Source of the DNA: Massilia timonae CCUG 45783
GTDB lineage: Bacteria > Pseudomonadota > Gammaproteobacteria > Burkholderiales > Burkholderiaceae_D
Assembly (NCBI RefSeq): GCF_000315425.1
Contig: NZ_JH992926.1
Coordinates: 1-64,000, forward strand
Length of the DNA: 64,000 bases
Direction of reading: 5' to 3'
The translations under genes and the position numbers were made by a program. The first letter of the stretch is position 1. Each line of letters starts with the position of its first letter. The notes below the pieces were generated by a model that did no database searches, had not been told where the DNA came from, and saw only the letters and a list, made by a program, of their open reading frames with translations. Positions 36,873 to 47,985 of the stretch are shown one piece after another.

Positions 36873-37013
36873 GCAGCTCAACCCAGGGCGCTTCGATCAA
36901 CTTGGTGACTAAACCCGCCAGGCCGTTGTGCATGGTGGGTTGGAATCCTAATATATCACCGCAGTCGGCCGATCGGATTCTCTGAGGTAACCCTAGTCCG
37001 CTGCAGTCTCTTT

Positions 37014-37038
37014 GCTGGCTCGCCCGGTGCGAGCCAGC
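37014..37038 (+). terminator. Hairpin between the oxidoreductase and the TonB receptor locus
   Basis: GCTGGCTCG (37014-37022) pairs with CGAGCCAGC (37030-37038); the sequence continues CCTTTTGAG. The stem is strong but the T tract short and it is 140 bases after the upstream stop, so it may be a terminator or a 5' leader structure of the receptor gene. The rest of the 262-base gap shows no gene. Confidence 0.45.
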
Positions 37039-37134
37039 CCTTTTGAGATTCCCGATGGATGGCCGCGTGAGCTGAAATACTAGTCGATCACGCCGCTAGC
37101 AGCACGCATTCCACAATTATTATCAGGAGACACA

Positions 37135-39419
<2,285 letters not shown>

Positions 39420-39430
39420 GATCCACAGAC

Positions 39431-41269
39431 ATGAAAAAACTCATCACGGCATTCTGGCTATTCCTTGGCGCGCTGGCCTGCCAGCCGGCGCTGGCGCAAG
39501 CAGACACCCTGCGGCCCGCCTTCCTGCTCACCGGCGCGCTGCACCGCGACAGCCAGGACCTGTCCGGCCAGTGGACCTACTCGAAAGACCTGTACCGCAC
39601 CGGCCTCACCGACATCAACGGCTGGGTGGCCAAGTCGCGCATGCAGCGCGCGCGCGACGTCGACGTCGCCGCCGTCGAAGCCAAGGGCGGGGTCGACTTC
39701 TACGAGTTCGACATGGACCGCGGCCCGCTCATCAATGTGCCCGGCGCCTGGAACGCGGCGGCGGCCGAGCTGCGCTACTACGATGGCCTGATCTGGTTCC
39801 AGCGCAAGTTCGATGCGCGCCCAGGCGCAGGCAAGCGCGCCTTCCTGCGCTTCGAGGCGGTCAACTACCGCGCCTACGTCTACCTCAACGGCAAGGAAGT
39901 GGGGCGTCACGAGGGCGGCTTCACGCCCTTCGTCCTGGAGGTGACCGAGGCCCTGCGCGCCGGCGAGAACCGGCTGGTGGTCGGGGTCGATTCGAGCCAC
40001 GACGCCCAGTCGATACCGACGTCGATCACCGACTGGGACCTGTATGGCGGCATCACGCGCAAGGTCAGCCTGGTGACGACGCCGGCGACCTTCATCGACG
40101 ATGCGACCTTGAGTCTGGGTCCGGATGGCCGCATCGCCGGCGAAGTGCGGCTGCAGGGACCGCAGGCGGCGCACCAGGCGGTGACGGTGGCGATCGGCGC
40201 GCTCGGCACGGCGCGCGCCACCACCGACGCCAACGGCCGCGCGCTGCTCGACCTGCCGGCGCCGAAGGGCCTGGAGCGCTGGACGCCCGAGAAACCGACG
40301 CTGTACGACGTGCGCTTTTCCGCCAGCGGCGACCAGGTGCGCGACCGCATGGGCTTTCGCACCATCGCCGTCAAGGGCAACCAGATCCTCCTGAACGGAA
40401 AGCCGCTGTTCTTGCGCGGCATCTCACTGCACGAGGAGGAGTTCGGCCCGAACCCGGCGCGAAATATGACCGAGCAGGCGTCGCGCGCGCTGCTGCACGA
40501 AATCAAGCACGGCCTGAACGGCAACTATGTGCGCCTGTCGCACTATCCGCACTCCGAGACCACGGTGCGCCTGGCCGACGAAATGGGCTTGCTGGTGTGG
40601 AGCGAGATCCCGGTCTACTGGACCGTCGACTGGGACAACCCGGCCGTGCTGCGCAAGGCGCTCGTGATGCAGGCCGAGACCATCTACCGCGACCGCAACC
40701 GGGCCTCGGTGATCCTGTGGAGCGTCGGGAACGAGACGCCGGTGTCGCCCTCGCGCACGCGCTTCCACGGCGCCATGGCCGACAATGTGCGCGCGCTCGA
40801 TCCGACCCGGCTTGTGAGCGCCGCGCTGCTGGTCGAGCGCAAGGGCGACGTGCTGGAGATCCAGGACTCGCTGATCGACAAGCTCGACGTGCTGGCGGTG
40901 AACGTGTATGCCGGCTGGTACGGTCCCGACACGCTGGACGGCATCGCGAACCTGCGCTGGGACGTCCCCGGCGAGCGTCCGCTGATCCTGTCCGAATTCG
41001 GCGCCGACGCGCTGGCGGGGCACCGCGGCCAGGGGCTCAGGAAGTTCAGCGAGGAATACCAGGCCGAGTACTACCGCAAGACGCTGGCCATGGCCGAGGG
41101 CATCCCGACGCTGCGCGGCCTGTCGCCCTGGATCCTGAAGGACTTCCGCTCGCCGCGGCGCGAACACCCGGTGTTCCAGAACGGCTGGAACCGCAAGGGC
41201 ATCCTGTCCGAGACCGGCGTGCGCAAGCAGGCCTTCGACGTGCTGGCCGACTACTACCGCCGCAAATGA
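39431..41269 (+). CDS. Exported GH2 beta-glucuronidase/beta-galactosidase-like enzyme
   Basis: A 612-residue glycosidase with signal peptide MKKLITAFWLFLGALACQPALAQ. Domain order is the GH2 sugar-binding jelly roll (about 60-215, with NYRAYVYLNGKEVGRHEGGFTPF), the immunoglobulin-like domain (about 216-320) and the TIM barrel. SVGNE supplies the acid/base Glu435 and SEFGAD the nucleophile Glu522. The N-K-G bacterial glucuronidase motif is not evident, so the substrate is left open. It follows the receptor gene after 11 bases, a classic transporter-hydrolase pair for importing and cutting plant oligosaccharides. Confidence 0.87.
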   Translation: MKKLITAFWLFLGALACQPALAQADTLRPAFLLTGALHRDSQDLSGQWTYSKDLYRTGLTDINGWVAKSRMQRARDVDVAAVEAKGGVDFYEFDMDRGPLINVPGAWNAAAAELRYYDGLIWFQRKFDARPGAGKRAFLRFEAVNYRAYVYLNGKEVGRHEGGFTPFVLEVTEALRAGENRLVVGVDSSHDAQSIPTSITDWDLYGGITRKVSLVTTPATFIDDATLSLGPDGRIAGEVRLQGPQAAHQAVTVAIGALGTARATTDANGRALLDLPAPKGLERWTPEKPTLYDVRFSASGDQVRDRMGFRTIAVKGNQILLNGKPLFLRGISLHEEEFGPNPARNMTEQASRALLHEIKHGLNGNYVRLSHYPHSETTVRLADEMGLLVWSEIPVYWTVDWDNPAVLRKALVMQAETIYRDRNRASVILWSVGNETPVSPSRTRFHGAMADNVRALDPTRLVSAALLVERKGDVLEIQDSLIDKLDVLAVNVYAGWYGPDTLDGIANLRWDVPGERPLILSEFGADALAGHRGQGLRKFSEEYQAEYYRKTLAMAEGIPTLRGLSPWILKDFRSPRREHPVFQNGWNRKGILSETGVRKQAFDVLADYYRRK

Positions 41270-41417
41270 GCAACCACGCCGTGGCCACCGGCCGCGCGCT
41301 TCGCTCATGATCTTGATTGATTGGCGCAGGGCGCGGACAGCGGGCCGCCGATGGTGAACAATAGGGCACTGGAACATTGATATACCAGCGACCCGCAGCG
41401 CCAGGAGAGACAAGGAC

Positions 41418-42140
41418 ATGAACCCCGCCGACGACAGCTTCCACCTCGACCGCTCGCGCAATGCGACCATCCAGGTGTTCGAGCATCTGCGAGAACTGAT
41501 CGTCAGCCTGGCCATCAAGCCGGGCACGGTGCTGGCGCGGCCCCAGCTGTGCGACTACTACAAGCTGTCGGCCAGCCCGGTGCGCGAGGCGCTGCTGCGC
41601 CTGGAAGAAGAGCACCTGGTCGACATCTACCCGCAGCACCAGACCCGGGTGCGCCGCATCGACCTGGCCCAGTCCAGGCAGGCGCACTTCTTGCGGCTGT
41701 CGGTGGAGCTCGAGATGGTGCAGGTGCTGGCCCAGGACGCCGATCCGGTCCTGGCGCGCACCCTCGCCGGGCTGGTCGAGCGCCAGCGCGCCAGCCTGGA
41801 TTCGGGCGACCTGGGCACGTTCACCCAGGTCGACATGGAATTTCACCGCTGCCTGTACCACGCCGCGGCGGTGCCGGACCTGTGGTCCATGATGCGTAGC
41901 CGCAGCGGCAACCTGGACCGCCTGCGGCGCCTGCACCTGCCGCTCAACGGCAAGGCGCAGTCGATCCTGGACGAACACGGCGCGATCGCCCAGGCCATCG
42001 CGCGCGGCGACGCGCAGGCGGCGCAGCAGATGGTGCGCAGGCACCTGTCGGGAACGCTCAGCGCGATCGACGCGCTGCGCACGCGCTATCCCGACCTGCT
42101 GCTGCCGCTCGACTACGGCGCGCCGGCGATGGCTGCCTGA
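41418..42140 (+). CDS. GntR-family regulator, FCD subfamily
   Basis: A 240-residue regulator. The winged helix spans about residues 15-80 with IQVFEHLRELIVSLAIKPG and LSASPVREALLRLEEEHLV. The helical FCD domain contains the metal-ligand pattern VDMEFHRCLYHAA (D-x-x-x-H) and later DEHGAIAQAIARGDAQAA. FCD regulators usually sense sugar acids or carboxylates. Position after the receptor/GH2 pair suggests it controls them. CAGGAGAGACA precedes the ATG. Confidence 0.88.
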   Translation: MNPADDSFHLDRSRNATIQVFEHLRELIVSLAIKPGTVLARPQLCDYYKLSASPVREALLRLEEEHLVDIYPQHQTRVRRIDLAQSRQAHFLRLSVELEMVQVLAQDADPVLARTLAGLVERQRASLDSGDLGTFTQVDMEFHRCLYHAAAVPDLWSMMRSRSGNLDRLRRLHLPLNGKAQSILDEHGAIAQAIARGDAQAAQQMVRRHLSGTLSAIDALRTRYPDLLLPLDYGAPAMAA

Positions 42141-42142
42141 GG

Positions 42143-42580
42143 TTAGCGCACGTCGAGCAGTTCGACGTCGAAGATCAGGCTTGCGTTCGGTGGAATCGGA
42201 CCGGCGCCGCCGGCGCCATAGCCCATCTCGGGCGGCAGGATCAGCGTGCGCTTGCCGCCGACCTTCATGCCTTGCACGCCTTCGTCCCAGCCGCGGATGA
42301 CCTGGCCGGCGCCCAACTGGAAGCTGAACGGCGCGCGTCCGACCGAGGAGTCGAACTGCGTGCCGCGCAGCGTTTCCTTGCCCGGCTCGTACAGCCAGCC
42401 GGTGTAGTTGACGACCGCGGTGGCGCCGGCCACGGCTTCCTTGCCGCTTCCGGGAATGGTGTCGATCTTCTGGAAGGCGACCGCGGACGCGGCCGACTGC
42501 GGCGCCTGGGCGCGGTCGCAGCCAGCCAGCGCCAGGGTCAGGCCCAGGCCGAGGACGCAGGAGGACAGCAGGTGTTTCAT
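42143..42580 (-). CDS. FKBP-type peptidyl-prolyl isomerase lipoprotein
   Basis: A 145-residue protein with lipoprotein signal MKHLLSSCVLGLGLTLALAGC. The FKBP domain has VNYTGWLYEPGKE, GTQFDSSVGRAPFSFQLGAGQVIRG-type active-site residues (Asp in FDSS, Trp in GWDEGVQGM), and the end IPPNASLIFDVELLDV. It would assist folding of exported proteins in the periplasm. The start at 42580 is set by the signal peptide; longer frames only extend into non-coding sequence. It converges on the GntR gene with two bases between stops. Confidence 0.93.
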   Translation of the reverse strand: MKHLLSSCVLGLGLTLALAGCDRAQAPQSAASAVAFQKIDTIPGSGKEAVAGATAVVNYTGWLYEPGKETLRGTQFDSSVGRAPFSFQLGAGQVIRGWDEGVQGMKVGGKRTLILPPEMGYGAGGAGPIPPNASLIFDVELLDVR

Positions 42581-42977
42581 AGTCTTCTTTCTTTGATGGT
42601 TGCCGTAAATGGGATGCCCGGGAGCATACATGGCGCCGCGCGCGCTGCCAACACCGGCGCATCCACGAGGCGAGCCCATGTTCGCGGCCGGAGTTGGCCA
42701 CCCGGCCGGCGTGACGCCGTCGAGCGCGATTCCGGCGCGGCGAGCCGCGTGCGCGCGACACACTGGACCTTGCAACTGTCGCCAACAAGCCCGCTTCGGC
42801 GGGCTTTTTTTCGTATGTACGCCAATCCGGCGCGCCTTGTAAAAGGATGTATGAAATATTTTGTGTACTTATGTCAACGGAATGACATGCCAGAGCGTTA
42901 AGGCTGGTATCGAAGGGCGCGACCCGGCATGTCCGGAGCACGTGTACGCAAGCCCGAATCACAGAATTGGAGAGTGA
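42581..42977. other. Intergenic region with an orphan terminator, no protein gene seen
   Basis: This 397-base region separates the divergent FKBP and TonB receptor genes. No reading frame looks like a protein. A strong plus-strand terminator sits at 42788-42111 plus its T tract (listed separately) without a plus-strand gene before it. The last 100 bases are AT-rich (TATTTTGTGTACTTATGTC) and probably hold the receptor promoter. Confidence 0.5.
42788..42811 (+). terminator. Orphan rho-independent terminator
   Basis: AGCCCGC (42788-42794), loop TTCG, GCGGGCT (42799-42805), then a T tract to 42811. It faces the plus strand, but the nearest upstream gene is on the minus strand, so it would end either an unannotated short RNA or read-through from the GntR gene. 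Confidence 0.8.
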
Positions 42978-45785
42978 ATGACCCGATTGAAAGTCAAGCC
43001 GATCTGCGCCGCCATCATGCTGATGTCGGCCTACGGCGCGCCAGCCCTGGCGCAAACCGCCGCCGCCACCGACGCCACCGAACAGACCGCGCCGGCGGCC
43101 GCATCCTCTCCAGCCGTACCAGCCGCGCCGGCGCCCCAGGCCGCGCCAGCCGCCGCCGTGGTCCAGGTCACCGGCCTGCGCCAGAGCCTGCGCTCGGCCG
43201 AGGACATCAAGCGCGACGCCGCGCAGGTGGTGGATGCCATCAATGCCGACGACATCGGCAAGTTCCCCGACCGCCAGGCGGGCGACGCGCTGCAGCGCGT
43301 GGCCGGCGTGCAGGTGGGGCGCGACCGCGGCGAAACCAGCACCGTGATCATCCGCGGCCTGCCCGACGTGGCGACCACGCTCGACGGCAACGAGATCTTC
43401 ACCGCCGCCGGCCGCCGCCTGTCCTACCAGGACTTGCCGGTGCAGTCGATCGCCGGCATGGAAGTGTACAAGTCGGCCACCGCCAACCAGTTCGAGGGCG
43501 GCATCGCCGGCGCCGTCAACATCCGCCTGCGCGCGCCGTTCGACAACAAGGGCTTCACCGCGACCGGCTACGTCGAGGACCGCGTCAACCAGACCAATGG
43601 CAGCGGCAATACCTCGGACAAGCACAGCCCGGGCGGCGGCTTCCTGGTCAGCAACCGCTGGAACACCGACTTCGGCGAGATGGGGGCGCTGTTCGACGTC
43701 GCCGTCAACCGCGACAACTGGGCCTTCCCGGTGCAATACGTCGACCGTCCCGACAATGTGTTCTCGGTCAGCCCGGACGGCAGCGCCACGCGCCTGGGCA
43801 ACGTCGGCCCGTATGCGCCGGCCGCGCCGGGCGACGTGCTGGGCCAGCTGCCGAACATCGGCGGCATCTACAACGCCGGCCAGCGCGAGCGCCAGAGCGT
43901 GCACGGCGCCTTCCAGTGGAAGGTCAATCCACGTCTGACGGCCAACGCCCAGTACCTGGGCATGGGTTACCAGGGCCGCACCGGCGTCAACTACGTGATG
44001 AGCAACGCCACCTGGGCGCCGCGCCTGACCGATGTGGTGATGGCGCCGCAAGGCAGCGCCTGTGCCACCCCGCAGGGCGCGATCTGCCCGATCCTGGCCG
44101 CCAGCGCTCCGGCCGCGCAGTTCGGCAATGCCTATGACTGGGACCCGTACACGGCGTCCAGCACCTGGGGCCAGAACGAGCGCACCGCCACCCACTACCT
44201 GAACCTCGGCCTGAAATACGCCGACGGACCGCTCAGCGTCGATTCGCAGTTCGGCTATACCCGCTCCAGGTTCGTCAACGACACCGTGATCGTCGACCAG
44301 CAGGTGCCGGGCGCCAGCGCCAGCGTGTATTCGTATGGCGCCGACGGCCACGGCGGCTTCAATGCGATCACGCTGCCGGGCAGCGGCGGCAATGCGCTGC
44401 AGGACCCACGCAACTACGTGCTGCGCGGCATGGTCCAGAACTGGAACGAGCAGACCGGCAGCCAGCTGCAATGGCGCACCGACGCCACGTATCGCCTGGG
44501 CGGCGACGGGTTCTTCACGGCCCTGCTGGGCGGCCTGCGCCTGTCCTCGCGCAAGGCCAGCTACCACGGCGCCGAAGGCCACGCCGATTTCACCGGCGAG
44601 CGTCCAAGCGCCATCGGCGCCCTCGGCCCGTCGTTCCAGGCGCAAGTGCCGGGCCTCGATCGCCTGGGCGGCGCCTGGTACGGCCCGTCGTCCGACTACC
44701 TGATCGACAATGCCGACGCCGTGCGCAACCTGTACGGCGCCGCCAGCGGCCGCGTGCCGGACGACCCGGGCCGCCTGTTCGACCAGCGCGAACGCAACGC
44801 GACCCTGTACCTGGCCGCGCGCTGGGCCGCCAACCCGGGCGGCATCGACGTCAAGGGTGAAATCGGCGGGCGCGTGGTGCGCCTGAATCGCGAGCTGAGC
44901 GGCATGACCCGGATCGGCGACGAGGTGTCGAACGTCGACCTGTCGACCTACGAAACCAATTACCTGCCGAGCGCTTCGGCGGTGGTCGGCTGGACCGAAG
45001 ACCTGCAGTCGCACTTCTCGGTAGGCAAGACCATCACCCGGCCGAACTTCGGGACGCTCAATCCGGCCCTGACCCTGGTGCCGTCGACCGTCAACGTGCC
45101 GGGCAGCGGCAGCGCCGGCAATCCCTACCTGGAGCCGACCCGCTCGACCAATATCGACGCCACGCTCGAATACTACTTCCAGAAGAACGGCTTCGCCCAG
45201 GTCGCGCTGTTCCACCGCGACATCGACGGCTACGAGCAGAGCTTCACGCGCGACGAAGTCATCGACGGCCAGGTGTATCGCGTGACGCGTCCGCAGAACT
45301 CGGGCAAGGGCCGGCTGCGCGGGGCCGAATTCGGGGTCCAGAAGTTCTTCGACTTCCTGCCCGGCCCATGGGCCAACTTCGGCGCCCAGGCCAACTACAC
45401 CTGGATCGACGGCGAGAACCAGAGCCGCACCGCGTTCGACAGCGACACCTATACGACCACGCCGCTGACCGGCGTGGCCAAGAAGAGCTACAACTTCGCG
45501 CTGCTATACGAGGGCAACGGCATCACCGGCCGCCTGGCCGCGACCCGCCGCGGCGACTACGTCGAGCAGATCGCCGAGGCGCCGTTCAACCAGGACCGCG
45601 TGGTCAAGGCCGCGACCTTCGTCGACCTGAGCATCGGCTACGAGATCAACGACAAGGTCTCGCTGCAGTTCGACGCGATCAACCTGACCCGCGCCAAGTT
45701 CGAGAGCTCGCTGGGCGAATACATGCCGCGCGACGTGCGCTACAACCCGACGACCTATGGCCTGAGCCTGCGGTTCCGGATGTAA
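42978..45785 (+). CDS. TonB-dependent receptor (TIGR01782/CirA-like, carbohydrate type)
   Basis: A 935-residue outer-membrane receptor. It has a signal peptide ending ALAQ, an Ala/Pro-rich linker (about 25-60), the plug with VVQVTGLRQSLRSAEDIKRDA, VVDAINADDIGKFPDRQAGDALQRV and YKSATANQFEGGIAGAVNI, and a 22-strand barrel ending in YGLSLRFRM with the terminal aromatic-x-Met. The plug wording is typical of receptors from plant-polysaccharide users of the Xanthomonas/Caulobacter type. Its ligand is probably an oligosaccharide or sugar acid from pectin (context). The last 165 residues are about 80 percent identical by eye to the receptor fragment at 52842-53346. Confidence 0.92.
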   Translation: MTRLKVKPICAAIMLMSAYGAPALAQTAAATDATEQTAPAAASSPAVPAAPAPQAAPAAAVVQVTGLRQSLRSAEDIKRDAAQVVDAINADDIGKFPDRQAGDALQRVAGVQVGRDRGETSTVIIRGLPDVATTLDGNEIFTAAGRRLSYQDLPVQSIAGMEVYKSATANQFEGGIAGAVNIRLRAPFDNKGFTATGYVEDRVNQTNGSGNTSDKHSPGGGFLVSNRWNTDFGEMGALFDVAVNRDNWAFPVQYVDRPDNVFSVSPDGSATRLGNVGPYAPAAPGDVLGQLPNIGGIYNAGQRERQSVHGAFQWKVNPRLTANAQYLGMGYQGRTGVNYVMSNATWAPRLTDVVMAPQGSACATPQGAICPILAASAPAAQFGNAYDWDPYTASSTWGQNERTATHYLNLGLKYADGPLSVDSQFGYTRSRFVNDTVIVDQQVPGASASVYSYGADGHGGFNAITLPGSGGNALQDPRNYVLRGMVQNWNEQTGSQLQWRTDATYRLGGDGFFTALLGGLRLSSRKASYHGAEGHADFTGERPSAIGALGPSFQAQVPGLDRLGGAWYGPSSDYLIDNADAVRNLYGAASGRVPDDPGRLFDQRERNATLYLAARWAANPGGIDVKGEIGGRVVRLNRELSGMTRIGDEVSNVDLSTYETNYLPSASAVVGWTEDLQSHFSVGKTITRPNFGTLNPALTLVPSTVNVPGSGSAGNPYLEPTRSTNIDATLEYYFQKNGFAQVALFHRDIDGYEQSFTRDEVIDGQVYRVTRPQNSGKGRLRGAEFGVQKFFDFLPGPWANFGAQANYTWIDGENQSRTAFDSDTYTTTPLTGVAKKSYNFALLYEGNGITGRLAATRRGDYVEQIAEAPFNQDRVVKAATFVDLSIGYEINDKVSLQFDAINLTRAKFESSLGEYMPRDVRYNPTTYGLSLRFRM

Positions 45786-45882
45786 ACGCCGTCCGGCGGG
45801 GCGGCAAAACGAAGGCGCCGGCGTCCTGATGGGAGGCCGGCGCCCTGCAGTGCAACGCTGGTGGATCGGCGTAGCGCGAAGG

Positions 45883-46611
45883 TCAGGACACCTTGCGCAA
45901 TGGCGCGGCGTCGTCCACCATCTCCATCACCGAATTGCGCTTGTCCAGCAAGTGAAGCGACAGGATCGCCGCCAGGCGCTTGCCGTCGCGCGCCTCGAGC
46001 GCCTCCATCATCTGGCGATGTTCTTCGATCGCCTGGTCCCATTTCTCCGGCTTGATGTTCGACTTGAGGCGCAAGGACTGCAGCCGCCGGTTCATGTTCA
46101 GATAGGTGTGGTGCAGCACCGAGTTGCGCGCCGCTTCGGAGATCTTGTTGTGGATCGCCTGGTTGCGGCTGTAGTAGCCGGGCAGGTCACCCTGTTCGCG
46201 GCAGGTCAGCATCGCATCGTGCAGCGCCCGGATTTCGGCGACTTCCTCGGGCGTGATCCGTGCGCACGCGTGTTCGCCCGCGAGGGCTTCGAGACCGCTG
46301 ACGAACTCGAAGGTTTCCCATACTTCTTGCTGCGACATCTTGTAGACCGAGGCGCCGCGGTTCGGCGAGATCTCGATCAGGCCCTCCGCGGCCAGCGCCT
46401 TCAGGGCTTCGCGCAGCGGGGTGCGCGAGATGCCCATGGTTTCGCACAGCTCCCGTTCGTTGAGCTTCATCCCAGGCGGAAAGACGGATTCGACGATCAG
46501 CCGGCGCAGGTGGGACACCACCGTCTCATGCAGGTGTTGCCGCGCCAGCTTTGGAAGGGAGGGCGCGGCAACGCCGGGCTCCGCGGCCGGTACAACTTCC
46601 GAGTTTTGCAT
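45883..46611 (-). CDS. GntR-family regulator, FCD subfamily
   Basis: A 242-residue regulator with the winged helix LRRLIVESVFPPGMKLNERELCETMGISRTPLREALKALAAEGL-type segment at about 30-75 and an FCD domain containing NQAIHNKISEAARNSVL and EEHRQMMEALEARDGKRLA. The ATG at 46611 has GGAGA just upstream; a second ATG at 46629 lacks a site. It faces away from the GMC dehydrogenase operon, from which it is separated by a long AT-rich region, and is the most likely regulator of that operon. Confidence 0.88.
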   Translation of the reverse strand: MQNSEVVPAAEPGVAAPSLPKLARQHLHETVVSHLRRLIVESVFPPGMKLNERELCETMGISRTPLREALKALAAEGLIEISPNRGASVYKMSQQEVWETFEFVSGLEALAGEHACARITPEEVAEIRALHDAMLTCREQGDLPGYYSRNQAIHNKISEAARNSVLHHTYLNMNRRLQSLRLKSNIKPEKWDQAIEEHRQMMEALEARDGKRLAAILSLHLLDKRNSVMEMVDDAAPLRKVS

Positions 46612-47247
46612 CAATGTCTCCACTTCCATAATTTTGGAGGAATTCTATCATTCAGGCGTATTTGCATTGTTGAAACCAAGCTTAACCTCGTGAACCGGTC
46701 GACCCATGTCGCGTGGCGGACACGGCGCGGACGTTTCATTTGCGCAACAAGCGCCATCAGCGCCCGAAGGTCCCATCCATATGAGGGCAGGGTGACCAAG
46801 TTTCAGGCCCGACGCTGCGCGACAGTGCCTTCCGACTGCGCACATGGCGTGCGGCTGGTTTGGCGTCCGATCTCTCCACCTCGTCCTGGCGCCTGCGAAC
46901 AGCGGATCGGCGCGTGCCGAAGCGCAGGCTAGCGTCCGTCAAATCAGGCTACTGCTGTCGACCGAACCGTGAAATGAGAACATTCTAAAACTTCTGAACT
47001 TTCGAAATAGCCATTCTAGCACCAGCGCCGCGCTCGCGTGATGCAACTTATGGTTGCAACCTCAATGTGCTTGTCGGCCGTTATGACTCCTGCTGTTTCT
47101 CGCGCTCAACCCCTTTCCATTTCAAATTTTCTTTACGGAAATTATTGATCACCAATATTTCAATTTGGCATAGTAGGGCGGTTGTTGGTACTATGTATCT
47201 TGCATTTTGCATACAAAATACATTCTTCACATTGAGAGAGAGACTTC
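46612..47247. promoter_or_regulatory. Long divergent control region between GntR gene and dehydrogenase operon
   Basis: 636 bases without a recognisable gene. The left half (about 46680-46940) is GC-rich and holds only short unconvincing frames; a decayed gene cannot be excluded. The right half (46960-47247) is AT-rich and should carry the dehydrogenase promoter. Near its end TGTAT (47194-47198) and ATACA (47211-47215) form an inverted repeat containing TTGCAT twice. AGAGAGAGAC acts as a ribosome-binding region before 47248. Confidence 0.5.
47194..47215. promoter_or_regulatory. Candidate regulator site TGTAT-N12-ATACA
   Basis: The 22-base element from 47194 to 47215 has five-base inverted arms around a TTGCATTTTGC core and is 33 bases before the dehydrogenase operon. 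FCD-type GntR proteins bind short A/T-rich palindromes with TNGT/ACNA-like arms, so it is a plausible operator for the adjacent regulator. Confidence 0.35.
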
Positions 47248-47979
47248 ATGTCCGACGATCAGCAATCCCCATCGCGGCGGCGCCTCATCAAGAGCCTGGT
47301 GTTCGTGCCCATGGGCGCGGGCGCAGCGGCGGCAGCCATCCATCAGGGTCTGCCCAACGCCAATGCCACCGCCACCGCAGCACCGGAAGGCAAGCCGAAT
47401 CCCTACACGCCCAAGTTCTTCAACGCGAAGGAATGGACATTCGTGATCGCCGCGGTCGATCGCCTGATTCCGCATGACGAGCACGGCCCCGGCGCCGTCG
47501 AACTGGGCGTGCCCGAGTTCATCGATCGCCACATGCAGTCGCCGTACGCATCCGGCAGCATCTGGTATATGCAGGGCCCGTTCCTGGAAGCGACTTCGGA
47601 GTTCGGTTACCAGGGCAAGCTGGCGCTGAAGGACATCATCCGCGTCGGCATCGCCAACGTGGATGCCTATTGCGCCAAGACCTACTCGGGCAAGGCCTTC
47701 GCCGACCTCGACGTGCGCATGCAGGAATCGGTCCTCAAGGAACTCGAAGGCGGCAAGATCAAGCTCGCCGACATCTCGTCGAAGACCTTCTTCGCCGACT
47801 TCCTGGCCGAGACCCGCGCCGGCTACTTCTCCGATCCTAGCCACGGCGGCAACAAGGACATGGGCGCCTGGAAGATGATCGGTTACCCCGGCATGCGGGG
47901 CGACTACCTGGAGTGGGTGAAGATTCGCGACAAACCGTATCCGTTGGGACCGGTGGACCTGGCTGGACGGAGGGGATAA
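47248..47979 (+). CDS. Gluconate 2-dehydrogenase subunit 3-like, Tat-exported small subunit
   Basis: A 243-residue protein with a twin-arginine signal (SRRRLIKSLVFVPMGAGAAAAA). The mature domain FNAKEWTFVIAAVDRLIPHDEHGPGAVELGVPEFID is characteristic of the Gad small subunit (DUF1348/TAT-linked subunit 3). It escorts and stabilises the GMC flavoprotein in the periplasm. It is first in a three-gene operon, six bases before the GMC gene. The natural substrate is not given by this subunit. Confidence 0.9.
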   Translation: MSDDQQSPSRRRLIKSLVFVPMGAGAAAAAIHQGLPNANATATAAPEGKPNPYTPKFFNAKEWTFVIAAVDRLIPHDEHGPGAVELGVPEFIDRHMQSPYASGSIWYMQGPFLEATSEFGYQGKLALKDIIRVGIANVDAYCAKTYSGKAFADLDVRMQESVLKELEGGKIKLADISSKTFFADFLAETRAGYFSDPSHGGNKDMGAWKMIGYPGMRGDYLEWVKIRDKPYPLGPVDLAGRRG

Positions 47980-47985
47980 GAGAAT

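Noticed and set aside
41046..45215. Minus-strand open frame of 1389 codons
   Set aside because: It is antisense to the GH2, GntR and TonB receptor genes; its His/Arg/Ala-rich composition is typical of GC-rich shadow frames and no domain is visible.
46640..46960. Possible small genes in the GntR/dehydrogenase gap
   Set aside because: Short frames on both strands lack ribosome-binding sites and family resemblance.
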